From positions 4,836,001-4,900,000 of the forward strand of contig NZ_OY771430.1 in assembly GCF_963674565.1 (NCBI RefSeq): a DNA stretch of 64,000 nt, written 5' to 3'. The stretch comes from an uncultured Carboxylicivirga sp. (GTDB taxonomy: Bacteria > Bacteroidota > Bacteroidia > Bacteroidales > Marinilabiliaceae). A program made the position numbers and the translations under genes. Below are positions 9,023 through 16,487 of this stretch, in pieces. The number at the start of each line of letters is the position of its first letter. The stretch's first letter is position 1. The notes under the pieces are model-generated. The model saw nothing but the letters and a program-made list of their open reading frames with translations. It was not told where the DNA came from and did no database searches.

Positions 9023-10447
9023 ATGGCAGATTTAGTAAAAGATAAAGTTGACTTTAAGGTTGCTGACCTTAGTCAGGCCGATTATGGTCGTAAAGAAATT
9101 GAAATAGCAGAGAAGGAGATGCCAGGATTGATGGCTCTTCGTGAGAAGTACGGTAAAGAAAAGCCTTTGAAGGGAGCAAAAGTGATGGGGTCGTTACATA
9201 TGACCATTCAGACCGCTGTTCTTATCGAGACTTTAGTTGATTTAGGTGCATCGGTAAGATGGTGTAGCTGTAATATATATAGTACTCAGGATCATGCTGC
9301 TGCTGCCATCGCTAAGGCCGGAGTCCCTGTTTTTGCCTGGAAAGGTGAAACATTAAAAGAGTACTGGTGGTGTACCGAGCGTGCTTTGGATTTTGGAAAC
9401 GGACAAGGACCTGATTTGATTGTTGATGATGGTGGTGATGCTACATTGATGATTCATAAAGGTGCTCAGGCTTTAAATGATGCTTCTTTCCTTGATGCTG
9501 ATTACAGCAATGAAGGTGAAGATTACAAAGAATTAATCGCTATTGTAAAAAGTACATTCGAAGCTGATCCTCAACGTTGGTCAAATGTTGCCAAGGGGCT
9601 AAAAGGAGTAAGTGAAGAAACGACTACAGGTGTTCACCGTTTGTATCAGATGATGGAAAAAGGTGAGTTACTTTTCCCTGCTATCAATGTTAATGACTCT
9701 GTTACAAAATCGAAGTTTGATAACTTGTATGGTTGTCGCGAGAGTTTGGCTGATGGAATCAAACGTGGCACAGATGTTATGGTAGCCGGTAAAACAGTTG
9801 TTGTTTGTGGTTACGGTGATGTAGGAAAAGGTTGTGCACAAAGTATGCGTGGTTTTGGAGCACGTGTTATTGTTACCGAGATTGATCCGATTTGTGCTTT
9901 GCAGGCTGCTATGGAAGGGTATGAAGTTTCAACTGTTGAAGATGCATTGGCTGAAGGCGATATCTACGTTACTACAACAGGAAATAAAGATGTGATTCGT
10001 ATTGAGCATCTGGAAGCTATGAAGGATCAGGCTATCGTTTGTAATATAGGTCACTTCGATAACGAAATTCAGGTTGAGAAGCTTGAGAAGTTCCCTGGAA
10101 TTGAAGAGATCAATATAAAGCCTCAGGTTGACATGTTCCGCTTCCCTGATGGACACGCAATTATTTTATTGTCACGTGGTCGTTTGGTGAATCTAGGTAA
10201 TGCCACTGGTCACCCAAGTTTTGTTATGAGTAACTCATTTACAAACCAAACATTGGCCCAATTGGAATTGTGGCAAAATGATTATGAAGTAGGGGTTTAT
10301 ACACTTCCTAAACATTTAGATGAGGAGGTAGCTCGTTTGCACCTTGGTAAATTAGGTGTTAAATTAACTCGATTAACTGATGAACAGGCTGCCTATTTGG
10401 GAATAAGTGCTGATGGACCATTCAAACCTGAACATTACAGATACTAA
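9023..10447 (+). CDS. ahcY: S-adenosylhomocysteine hydrolase
   Basis: AhcY cleaves S-adenosylhomocysteine to adenosine and homocysteine, removing the product inhibitor of methyltransferases. The 474-residue protein has the substrate motifs (MTIQTAVLIETL, CNIYSTQDHAAAA), the NAD-binding glycine-rich loop GYGDVGKGCAQS, and the conserved C-terminus ending KPEHYRY. The length fits the long bacterial form. It is a single-gene unit with a promoter-like element upstream and a strong terminator directly downstream. Confidence 0.97.
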   Translation: MADLVKDKVDFKVADLSQADYGRKEIEIAEKEMPGLMALREKYGKEKPLKGAKVMGSLHMTIQTAVLIETLVDLGASVRWCSCNIYSTQDHAAAAIAKAGVPVFAWKGETLKEYWWCTERALDFGNGQGPDLIVDDGGDATLMIHKGAQALNDASFLDADYSNEGEDYKELIAIVKSTFEADPQRWSNVAKGLKGVSEETTTGVHRLYQMMEKGELLFPAINVNDSVTKSKFDNLYGCRESLADGIKRGTDVMVAGKTVVVCGYGDVGKGCAQSMRGFGARVIVTEIDPICALQAAMEGYEVSTVEDALAEGDIYVTTTGNKDVIRIEHLEAMKDQAIVCNIGHFDNEIQVEKLEKFPGIEEINIKPQVDMFRFPDGHAIILLSRGRLVNLGNATGHPSFVMSNSFTNQTLAQLELWQNDYEVGVYTLPKHLDEEVARLHLGKLGVKLTRLTDEQAAYLGISADGPFKPEHYRY

Positions 10448-10469
10448 TTGTATACAGATATTATCAATG

Positions 10470-10496
10470 AAGCTCATCGAAAGATGAGCTTTTTTT
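10470..10496 (+). terminator. intrinsic terminator of ahcY
   Basis: AAGCTCATC pairs with GATGAGCTT around a GAAA loop, followed by a run of T. It lies 22 bases after the ahcY stop. Confidence 0.85.
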
Positions 10497-10510
10497 ATTC
10501 TATGAAAATC

Positions 10511-10945
10511 CTAGTTGGAGATAGTGAGGTAGTTGCCATTTAAGTTCGTTTGGTATTGCCTCAATGTAAACTGGGCAGGACCTTCAGTAGGTGAACCATT
10601 AGCAGCAAGGTTAAAGTGTGAATTGCATTGAGGGCAAACTACTTCAAGGTCACCATTGGTTTCCAATTCGGTGTAAAAGTATCCCGGAGCATCATGGTCA
10701 TGCGGACACATCAAATCAAAAGCAGAAATATCGTAGTTCGAATTCGAAAGTTTTAATACAACAACTCCATTATGACCTAATTTAACATTGCCAGCATATT
10801 TAACTACAAATGAGGTGTAGTTATATTGTGGTAATTCAAGATTAATGGTTCCGTAAAACGAAATATTTGGAATGGGATTATAACGGTCATTGTTGCATGC
10901 GATAGAAATCAATAACATGATCCCAACTATCCAGAACTTTCTCAT
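10511..10945 (-). CDS. Rieske-type [2Fe-2S] lipoprotein
   Basis: This is a small exported protein of 144 residues. A signal peptide with a lipobox-like ISIAC places the mature N-terminal Cys at about residue 17. The C-terminal half has the Rieske ligand pattern CPH, then CNSH about 25 residues later, which would bind a [2Fe-2S] cluster through two Cys and two His. An additional Cys sits three residues before the second ligand Cys. The partner is unknown, and no oxidoreductase is adjacent. It faces the ahcY terminator from the opposite strand. Confidence 0.75.
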   Translation of the reverse strand: MRKFWIVGIMLLISIACNNDRYNPIPNISFYGTINLELPQYNYTSFVVKYAGNVKLGHNGVVVLKLSNSNYDISAFDLMCPHDHDAPGYFYTELETNGDLEVVCPQCNSHFNLAANGSPTEGPAQFTLRQYQTNLNGNYLTISN

Positions 10946-11176
10946 TTTTATATTTTTTTACCCTGATGAGTATTTAACGTGCAAATTTATCTTTTATGCT
11001 GTAAATCACTAAAAAATTAAGATTAGTTAAAGAAATCATCAAATAAATTTTGAGAATCATCTTAACCCTCTTAAATTTAAGCTTGCTTTTTTATAATTGT
11101 TAGAGAGATTCTGTTCAATTAAGAAAAAGAGTATGCAATCATGCTTTAGAATAGTTGATGCTTATATTGATGAATT

Positions 11177-11581
11177 ATGGATGAATTTGGTGATATACTA
11201 TATGTGCTGGTGATGTTAGGAGCATTGGTTTTTAGTGTGATTCGTAAAGCACAACAAGCTAAGAAGAATGTGCCAAGACCAAAAGCTGACTCTTCTAATC
11301 CATATGATCCAATGGATGAAGAGGAGCCATTGATGGAAGAGATCAGGGAAATGTTTTCCAGACCCAAAGTTCCAAAACCCCAACCTGTCTTTGAAAAGCC
11401 AAAAACAGAAACTAAGCCATTTGCTAAAAACGTTGCTAAACCAATTGTTAAAAGAAGTACAGAACCCCTGGAGGTGATAAGTACCGAAGAAGAGCACAAT
11501 CCATTTGTCTTTGATGTTGAGGAGGTAGATATGCGAAAGGCTGTTATTTACTCCGAGATACTCAATCGTCCCTACCAATGA
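11177..11581 (+). CDS. hypothetical single-helix membrane protein
   Basis: I do not recognise a family. The protein has 134 residues, one N-terminal membrane helix (about residues 6-24), then a basic patch and a long Pro-, Lys- and Glu-rich region with no predicted fold. The last 20 residues (DMRKAVIYSEILNRPY) look conserved in style and may form a docking helix. The layout, a short membrane anchor with a disordered cytoplasmic tail, is common in Bacteroidota orphans. Function cannot be assigned. Confidence 0.6.
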   Translation: MDEFGDILYVLVMLGALVFSVIRKAQQAKKNVPRPKADSSNPYDPMDEEEPLMEEIREMFSRPKVPKPQPVFEKPKTETKPFAKNVAKPIVKRSTEPLEVISTEEEHNPFVFDVEEVDMRKAVIYSEILNRPYQ

Positions 11582-11629
11582 CAATGAGCTATTTAGCAGT
11601 TAATTAAAAAGTTGCCGTTAATATTTTTA

Positions 11630-11660
11630 TTTGTGGTTGAGTTAAACTTTCGTATATTTG
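11630..11660 (+). promoter_or_regulatory. Bacteroidota-type promoter for greA
   Basis: TTTG at 11630-11633 and TATATTTG at 11653-11660 are separated by 19 bases, a full match to the TTTG-N19-21-TAnnTTTG consensus. Transcription would start near 11664-11668, giving a leader of about 70 bases before greA. Confidence 0.75.
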
Positions 11661-11668
11661 TACGAAAG
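11647..11668. repeat. inverted repeat overlapping the greA -7 element
   Basis: CTTTCGTA (11647-11654) and TACGAAAG (11661-11668) form a perfect 8-base inverted repeat around TATTTG. The repeat covers the -7 element and the probable start site, the classic place for a repressor operator. It could also be a small 5' hairpin. Confidence 0.6.
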
Positions 11669-11733
11669 AGTTCTGAGGTAATCGGGATTCTTTTGTTTTT
11701 TTAGGTCATACTGAAAACTTTAAAAAAGAGAAA

Positions 11734-12204
11734 ATGTCAATACAATATGTAACCGAATCAGGTTTAAAGAAACTTAGGGAAGAGTTGCACCATATGGAAA
11801 CTGTTGAACGTCCATCTATCTCAAGGCAGATTGCTGAAGCCAGAGATAAAGGTGATTTGTCGGAGAATGCAGAATATGATGCAGCCAAAGAGGCACAGGG
11901 ATTATTAGAAATGCGAATTGCAAAACTGAAAGATACCATTGCAAACAGTCGTATTCTGGACGAATCAAAACTGGATACCTCAAAGGTTCAGCTTTTGAAT
12001 AAGGTTAAAATAAAGAACCTTAAGAATAATGCTACCATGACGTACACCTTGGTTCCTGAAAGTGAAGCAAATCTTAAGGAAGGTAAAATTTCAATTGAGA
12101 CACCTATTGCTAAAGGATTGCTTGGTAAGAAAGTTGGAGATCAGGTTGATATTCAGGTTCCTTCAGGTATGATGACTTTTGAAGTGATTGAAATTTCATT
12201 GTAA
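11734..12204 (+). CDS. greA: transcription elongation factor GreA
   Basis: GreA rescues backtracked RNA polymerase by stimulating cleavage of the 3' end of the transcript. The N-terminal coiled coil is clear, with the conserved acidic tip (DKGDLSENAEYDAAKE). The C-terminal FKBP-like domain ends in GDQVDIQVPSG and FEVIEI. The length, 156 residues, is standard. It has its own strong promoter with an unusual overlapping inverted repeat. The HIT-protein gene follows 12 bases downstream in the same direction, so the two are probably co-transcribed. Confidence 0.96.
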   Translation: MSIQYVTESGLKKLREELHHMETVERPSISRQIAEARDKGDLSENAEYDAAKEAQGLLEMRIAKLKDTIANSRILDESKLDTSKVQLLNKVKIKNLKNNATMTYTLVPESEANLKEGKISIETPIAKGLLGKKVGDQVDIQVPSGMMTFEVIEISL

Positions 12205-12216
12205 AAAAGATTAGGC

Positions 12217-12609
12217 ATGCCAACCATTTTCACACGCATCGTTAACGGAGAAATTCCTTGCTACAAGATAGCTGAGGATGATCGTTTTTTTGCTTTTTTA
12301 GATATCAATCCATTGTCCGAAGGACATACGTTGGTTATTCCAAAGCAGGAAACTGATTATTTGTTTGATTTGGAAGATGAACTATTAGCTGATATGACGG
12401 TGTTTGCTAAAAAGATTGCATTGGCTCAGAAAAAGGTGATTGAATGTAAGCGTGTTGGTGTGGCAGTATTAGGCCTGGAAGTGCCTCATGCGCACATACA
12501 TCTTGTTCCATTGCAGGCGGAAACAGATCTTAGTTTCTCAAAGCCTAAACTAAAATATTCGCAAGAAGAATTTGTTGCAATTGCAGAGAAGATAAAAGGA
12601 GCCTTATAA
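12217..12609 (+). CDS. HIT-family nucleotide hydrolase or transferase
   Basis: This is a 130-residue protein of the histidine triad family, with the catalytic motif HAHIHLVPL near residue 91 and the N-terminal IFTRIVNGEIPCYKIAEDD typical of HinT-like members. These enzymes hydrolyse AMP-lysine or related phosphoramidates. The second gene of a unit with greA, it ends just before a bidirectional hairpin shared with the convergent ruvC. The exact substrate cannot be told. Confidence 0.9.
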   Translation: MPTIFTRIVNGEIPCYKIAEDDRFFAFLDINPLSEGHTLVIPKQETDYLFDLEDELLADMTVFAKKIALAQKKVIECKRVGVAVLGLEVPHAHIHLVPLQAETDLSFSKPKLKYSQEEFVAIAEKIKGAL

Positions 12610-12629
12610 TTAAAGGTGTTATGATATAA

Positions 12630-12660
12630 AGGGCTGTTTCTTTTGAGGCAGCCCTATTTT
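12630..12660. terminator. hairpin terminator between the HIT gene and ruvC
   Basis: AGGGCTG (12630-12636) pairs with CAGCCCT (12649-12655), followed on the plus strand by ATTTTTTT. The ruvC stop codon lies inside it. It best serves the plus-strand greA-HIT transcript. Confidence 0.75.
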
Positions 12661-13208
12661 TTTATTCTGCCGGGGTTTTTGTTGATAAATTCTTTCCAGC
12701 TTTTGACACCACCTGTAAGTTGTAACTTCTGATTTTGAAGAAAATGGCAATATGCAGCAGCGAGTCCATCAGTTGCATCCAGATATTCGGGTATTTCTTT
12801 TAATTTGAGCATTTGTTTAAGCAAGATTGCCACCTGTTCTTTTGATGCACGTCCATTACCGGTAATTGCCTGTTTAATTTTAAGTGGAGCATATTCAAAG
12901 ATAGGCACCGATCGTGATAATGCGGCTGCCATTGCAACTCCTTGTGCACGCCCAAGTTTGAGCATCGATTGAACATTTTTGCCATAGAAAGGTGCTTCAA
13001 TGGCTAGTTCATCGGGGTGATAACTGTCAACCAGTCCAACGACGCGTTCAAAAATTTTTTGAAGTTTCAGATAGTGATCAGTGTATTTATGTAGCTCAAG
13101 AACTCCCAAAGTTACAAGATGTGCTGATTTACCTTCAACTTTAATGACTCCGTAACCCATTACGGTAGTTCCCGGGTCAATGCCTAATATGATTCGTTCT
13201 TGTGGCAA
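12654..13208 (-). CDS. ruvC: Holliday junction endonuclease RuvC
   Basis: RuvC resolves Holliday junctions by symmetric cuts. The catalytic acidic residues sit in the expected motifs: GIDPGTTVMGYG at the N-terminus, IEAPFYGKN in the middle, and DATDGLAAAYCH near the C-terminus. The length of 184 is normal. It follows a DUF4286 gene with a two-base gap, a conserved-looking pair likely on one transcript. ruvA and ruvB are not in this window. Confidence 0.95.
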   Translation of the reverse strand: MPQERIILGIDPGTTVMGYGVIKVEGKSAHLVTLGVLELHKYTDHYLKLQKIFERVVGLVDSYHPDELAIEAPFYGKNVQSMLKLGRAQGVAMAAALSRSVPIFEYAPLKIKQAITGNGRASKEQVAILLKQMLKLKEIPEYLDATDGLAAAYCHFLQNQKLQLTGGVKSWKEFINKNPGRIKK

Positions 13209-13210
13209 GC

Positions 13211-13510
13211 CTAAATTTCTTTTAGTATAGAACTAAAGTGAAGACACTTCTCTCCAAGATGACCTGACAGATTATCCATTAAGATAGTATTGTATTTATT
13301 GATGATTTCAAGCTCCTCTGGTGATTTGCAAAGCAGCTGACAGGAAAAATTCGTACTGTCATCATGAACTACTGCCATCACTTCGTATAATTCAACGCGA
13401 ATCCCTTGAATCATATCTTGCATGGTTGGTAAATAGTTTCTATCCATCCATGTACGCCAGGTATCTATGGCTGTGTTTTGTACAGAAAAAGTAGTGTTAA
13501 AAATAAACAT
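13211..13510 (-). CDS. DUF4286 family protein
   Basis: This is a 99-residue soluble protein of the DUF4286 family, recognised from FNTTFSV at the N-terminus, the W..WM....LP spacing, and the later QLLCKSPEEL stretch. The function of the family is unknown. The fold is probably a small ferredoxin-like alpha/beta domain. It precedes ruvC with only two bases between stop and start, so the genes share a transcript. This does not prove a role in recombination. Confidence 0.75.
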   Translation of the reverse strand: MFIFNTTFSVQNTAIDTWRTWMDRNYLPTMQDMIQGIRVELYEVMAVVHDDSTNFSCQLLCKSPEELEIINKYNTILMDNLSGHLGEKCLHFSSILKEI

Positions 13511-13512
13511 AA

Positions 13513-13547
13513 ATAAAAAAATATAGGCGGGATAGATTTATCCCGCC
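13513..13547 (-). terminator. intrinsic terminator of serS
   Basis: GGCGGGATA (13526-13534) pairs perfectly with TATCCCGCC (13539-13547) around a four-base loop. Read on the minus strand, a T-rich run follows. It sits 14 bases after the serS stop and ends just before DUF4286. Confidence 0.85.
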
Positions 13548-13560
13548 ATTTATATATCAA

Positions 13561-14832
13561 TTACTTAATGATATCAAAGCCAGTATACGGCACTAGTACT
13601 TCAGGAATACGAATGCCTTCTTCAGTTTGGTTATTCTCAAGCAAGGCAGCCATAATACGTGGTAAAGCCAATGCACTTCCGTTTAATGTGTGAGCCAGCT
13701 GAGTTTTCTTTTCTCCATCTTCTTTATATCGAAGCTTCAAGCGGTTTGCCTGGTAGCTTTCGAAATTAGAAACTGAACTAACTTCCAGCCAACGTTCCTG
13801 GGCTGCTGAATATACTTCAAAATCGTATGTTAAAGCAGAAGTAAAGCTGATGTCGCCTCCACAAAGACGAAGAATACGCCATGGTAATTCAAGCTTATCA
13901 ACCAATGTTTGCACATGAGCAACCATTTGTTCTAATACTTCATATGAATTAGAAGGATGGGCTACCTGAACAATTTCTACTTTATCGAATTGATGTAAAC
14001 GATTCAATCCACGAACGTGAGCTCCCCAAGAACCTGCCTCTCGTCGGAAACAAGCCGAATAGGCACAATTTTTAATAGGCATTTCAGAAGCCTTCAGAAT
14101 TACATCGCGATAAAGGTTGGTAACCGGTACCTCTGCAGTTGGTATCAGGTAAAGGTTATCAGCTGTAACATGATACATCTGACCTTCCTTGTCGGGTAAC
14201 TGTCCCGTTCCAAAGCCAGAATCTTCGTTTACAACTAATGGAGGAAGAACTTCCATATATCCTGCTTTGACAGCTTCATCTAAAAAGAAGTTGATCAATG
14301 CACGTTGCAACCGCGCTCCTTTGCCTTTGTACACAGGGAAGCCCGCTCCGGTTATTTTGGTTCCTAATTCAAAATCAATTAGGTCGTATTGCTTAATTAA
14401 ATCCCAGTGAGGAACGGCGTTGTGAAGTTCTGGAATCTGACCACCGCTTTTTACTTCAACGTTATCTTCTTCACCTTTCCCTTCCGGAACCAATTCATTT
14501 GGTACGTTTGGCAATTGAACCAACTGGTTATTAAGCAGGGTTGTTGTTTCGGAAAGTTTATTATCCAATTCTTTGATACTATCCTTTAATTCACCGGTTT
14601 TGGCTTTAGCCTTGTTTGCCTCTTCAACCTGCCCACTCTTAAAAAGTTGTCCAATTTCCTTCGACAAACTGTTCATTTCAGCCTGTAAGGTTTCCACCTG
14701 AGCCTGGGTGGATTTACGCTCGTTATCGAGACGGATTATTTCCTCTATAATTTCGGTTGCATCAAAACGCTTTACTTTTAACCGTTTGATGACTTCATCC
14801 TTTTGTTCTTGAATGAATTTTAAGGTCAACAT
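13561..14832 (-). CDS. serS: seryl-tRNA synthetase
   Basis: SerS charges tRNA-Ser with serine. An N-terminal coiled-coil arm (about residues 25-105) grips the long variable arm of tRNA-Ser. The class II core shows motif 2 (FRREAGSWGAHVRGLNRLHQF) only in part and motif 3 (NGSALALPRIMAALLENNQ). The length of 423 is standard. The unit is bounded by hairpins on both sides: the rpmA terminator upstream and its own terminator downstream. It is therefore probably transcribed alone. Confidence 0.97.
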   Translation of the reverse strand: MLTLKFIQEQKDEVIKRLKVKRFDATEIIEEIIRLDNERKSTQAQVETLQAEMNSLSKEIGQLFKSGQVEEANKAKAKTGELKDSIKELDNKLSETTTLLNNQLVQLPNVPNELVPEGKGEEDNVEVKSGGQIPELHNAVPHWDLIKQYDLIDFELGTKITGAGFPVYKGKGARLQRALINFFLDEAVKAGYMEVLPPLVVNEDSGFGTGQLPDKEGQMYHVTADNLYLIPTAEVPVTNLYRDVILKASEMPIKNCAYSACFRREAGSWGAHVRGLNRLHQFDKVEIVQVAHPSNSYEVLEQMVAHVQTLVDKLELPWRILRLCGGDISFTSALTYDFEVYSAAQERWLEVSSVSNFESYQANRLKLRYKEDGEKKTQLAHTLNGSALALPRIMAALLENNQTEEGIRIPEVLVPYTGFDIIK

Positions 14833-14852
14833 ACTTCTTCAATTAATTGGAT

Positions 14853-14900
14853 AAAAAAATCTCCTGAATTCATCACGAAAGTAATAAAAACAGGAGATTT
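14853..14900 (-). terminator. intrinsic terminator of rplU-rpmA
   Basis: AAATCTCCTG (14857-14866) pairs perfectly with CAGGAGATTT (14891-14900) across a 24-base loop. On the minus strand the hairpin runs into a T tract. It lies 20 bases past the rpmA stop. Confidence 0.75.
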
Positions 14901-14919
14901 AATTGTGCTTTCAGCGATC

Positions 14920-15180
14920 TTATTCAGCAAATGGAACTACTGATACGTAAGATCGGTTGTTTCTTTTCTTTGTGAACTCAACTTTACCGTTGATCAAAGC
15001 GAATAAAGTGTGGTCTTTACCAATACCAACGTTTTCGCCTGGATGGTGCTGAGTTCCGCGCTGACGAACTAAAATGTTACCAGCTTTGGCAGCTTGACCG
15101 CCATAGATTTTTACGCCTAGTCGTTTACTTTCCGACTCTCTACCGTTCTTCGAACTACCGACGCCTTTCTTATGTGCCAT
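14920..15180 (-). CDS. rpmA: 50S ribosomal protein L27
   Basis: L27 is a large-subunit protein whose N-terminus reaches the peptidyl transferase centre. The 86-residue protein starts MAHKKGVGSSKNGRES and shows GNILVRQRGT. There is no N-terminal extension of the kind cleaved in Firmicutes. It is the second gene of the conserved rplU-rpmA operon, 23 bases after rplU, with a terminator downstream. Confidence 0.97.
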   Translation of the reverse strand: MAHKKGVGSSKNGRESESKRLGVKIYGGQAAKAGNILVRQRGTQHHPGENVGIGKDHTLFALINGKVEFTKKRNNRSYVSVVPFAE

Positions 15181-15203
15181 CTTATTCTAATTTTTTTGAG
15201 TTA

Positions 15204-15515
15204 TCAACCTACGATTTCTTCGATTTGAATTTGTGTAAAGTACTGACGGTGTCCGTTTTTCTTCTTGAAAGTTTTTCTACGTTTCTTTTTGAAAACGATC
15301 ACTTTATCTCCTTTTACGTGAGATAATACTTTAGCTGTTACTTTTGCACCTTCCAACACTGGAGCGCCAATTTTAACGTCTCCTTCATTGTCAAGCAAAA
15401 GTACTTTTTCAAATTCTACAGAGGAACCTTCCTCTGCGCTCAATCGATGCACAAAGATCTTTCTGTCTTTTTCTACTTTGAATTGCTGTCCAGCAATATC
15501 AACAACTGCGTACAT
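15204..15515 (-). CDS. rplU: 50S ribosomal protein L21
   Basis: L21 is a primary 23S rRNA-binding protein of the large subunit. The 103-residue protein has the expected YAVVDIAGQQFKVEKD start, then the KVLLLDNEGDVKIGAP block and the basic KKRRKTFKKKNGHRQ stretch near the C-terminus. It leads the rplU-rpmA operon from a consensus promoter, with a leader of about 85 bases that can fold. Confidence 0.97.
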   Translation of the reverse strand: MYAVVDIAGQQFKVEKDRKIFVHRLSAEEGSSVEFEKVLLLDNEGDVKIGAPVLEGAKVTAKVLSHVKGDKVIVFKKKRRKTFKKKNGHRQYFTQIQIEEIVG

Positions 15516-15600
15516 ATCACCAATTATTTATGGTTTTATCCAGGAGGTGGGCTTTAACACAATAATTCAGCCACTTTTTCGACCCCACAAGATTCAATGG
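15516..15600 (-). promoter_or_regulatory. rplU 5' leader with possible stem
   Basis: Between the predicted start site (about 15600) and the rplU ATG lies a leader of roughly 85 bases. GTGGG in its 5' part (complement of 15584-15588) can pair with CCCAC in its 3' part (complement of 15547-15551). Ribosomal protein leaders often fold for autoregulation, but I recognise no known motif here. Confidence 0.3.
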
Positions 15601-15604
15601 AGTG

Positions 15605-15636
15605 CAAAAGTATAAAAAAATATTGCATCACACAAA
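15605..15636 (-). promoter_or_regulatory. Bacteroidota-type promoter for rplU-rpmA
   Basis: On the minus strand, TTTG (complement of 15633-15636) and TACTTTTG (complement of 15605-15612) are separated by 20 bases, a full consensus match. The remaining 180 bases up to the divergent nuclease gene hold a -7-like TATATTTG at 15742-15749 on the plus strand, but without a well-placed -33 box. Confidence 0.75.
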
Positions 15637-15819
15637 CAAATTTACTTTACTTATGCTGAAAATTAGATTTTTATAATATTCAAACACATAGGTCAGGTTT
15701 TTAATTCAAATTCTAACCTCCTTTTGTTTAAAAGTAATTACTATATTTGTTTTGGTATACCATTTGTATTTAGAATTCGCCTTGTTTAGTGGTTTCTAAG
15801 GTGAAGAAACAATTGTTTT

Positions 15820-16416
15820 ATGAGTAATAAAAAGGTTAAACTCAATATTTTAGGATTATCTTACAGTCAAACTCAATCGGGAGCCTATGCGTTAGTGTTG
15901 GCAGAGGAAGATGGGGACAGAAGAATTCCTATAATAATTGGGGGTGTAGAAGCGCAATCAATAGCAATTAAATTAGAAGGCCTCGAGCCGCCTCGTCCAT
16001 TGACACATGATTTATTTTTAAATTTTTCAAAATCGTTCGAAATAGAAATACTTGAGGTTGTAATTTATAAATTGGAAGAAGGTATTTTTTATTCTGAATT
16101 AATTTGTCAAAGAGGAGAAGAACAGTTGCATATTGATTCACGAACTTCGGATGCTGTTGCCTTGGCTCTTCGTTTTGAGTGCCCGATTTATACTTACGAG
16201 AGCATAATTGAAAAAGCAGGTATCGTACTTGATTTTGATAGTAAAGAAGAACAACCTGTAAAAAAGACCTCTACTACAAAGCCTGTTTCAGCTGAAAAAT
16301 ACAAAGAGAAAAGTATTGAAGAGCTAAAGCGACTATTGCAGGAAGCCATTGAAGGGGAGGACTATGAAAGGGCCTCTGATATAAGGGATGAAATTAATTC
16401 CCGTGAAGAAGAATAG
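15820..16416 (+). CDS. bifunctional nuclease (DUF151/BFN) with C-terminal UVR motif
   Basis: Residues 1-135 form the BFN domain (LGLSYSQTQSGAYALVL, then RRIPIIIGGVEAQSIA, then SRTSDAVALALRF). Members of this family have been reported to have DNase and RNase activity. Residues about 163-198 form a UvrB/UvrC-type UVR helix pair (SIEELKRLLQEAIEGEDYE, then ASDIRDEI), usually a protein-interaction module. BFN-UVR fusion is common in Bacteroidota. Length 198. A hairpin follows the stop. The cellular role is not defined. Confidence 0.88.
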   Translation: MSNKKVKLNILGLSYSQTQSGAYALVLAEEDGDRRIPIIIGGVEAQSIAIKLEGLEPPRPLTHDLFLNFSKSFEIEILEVVIYKLEEGIFYSELICQRGEEQLHIDSRTSDAVALALRFECPIYTYESIIEKAGIVLDFDSKEEQPVKKTSTTKPVSAEKYKEKSIEELKRLLQEAIEGEDYERASDIRDEINSREEE

Positions 16417-16446
16417 CGATAATTATTAAGTTTTAAAAATAAAGCA

Positions 16447-16468
16447 GGGTGAATTGTTCACCCTTTTT
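16447..16468 (+). terminator. intrinsic terminator of the bifunctional nuclease gene
   Basis: GGGTGAA (16447-16453) and TTCACCC (16457-16463) form a 7-base stem with a TTG loop, followed by TTTTT. It ends 20 bases before the transporter start. Confidence 0.75.
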
Positions 16469-16487
16469 ACATTTATAAAATCTTCCG

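Noticed and set aside
16447..16463. GGGTGAA-TTG-TTCACCC as an operator of the nucleoside transporter
   Set aside because: It is directly followed by five T residues and comes right after the nuclease gene, so a terminator explains it better.
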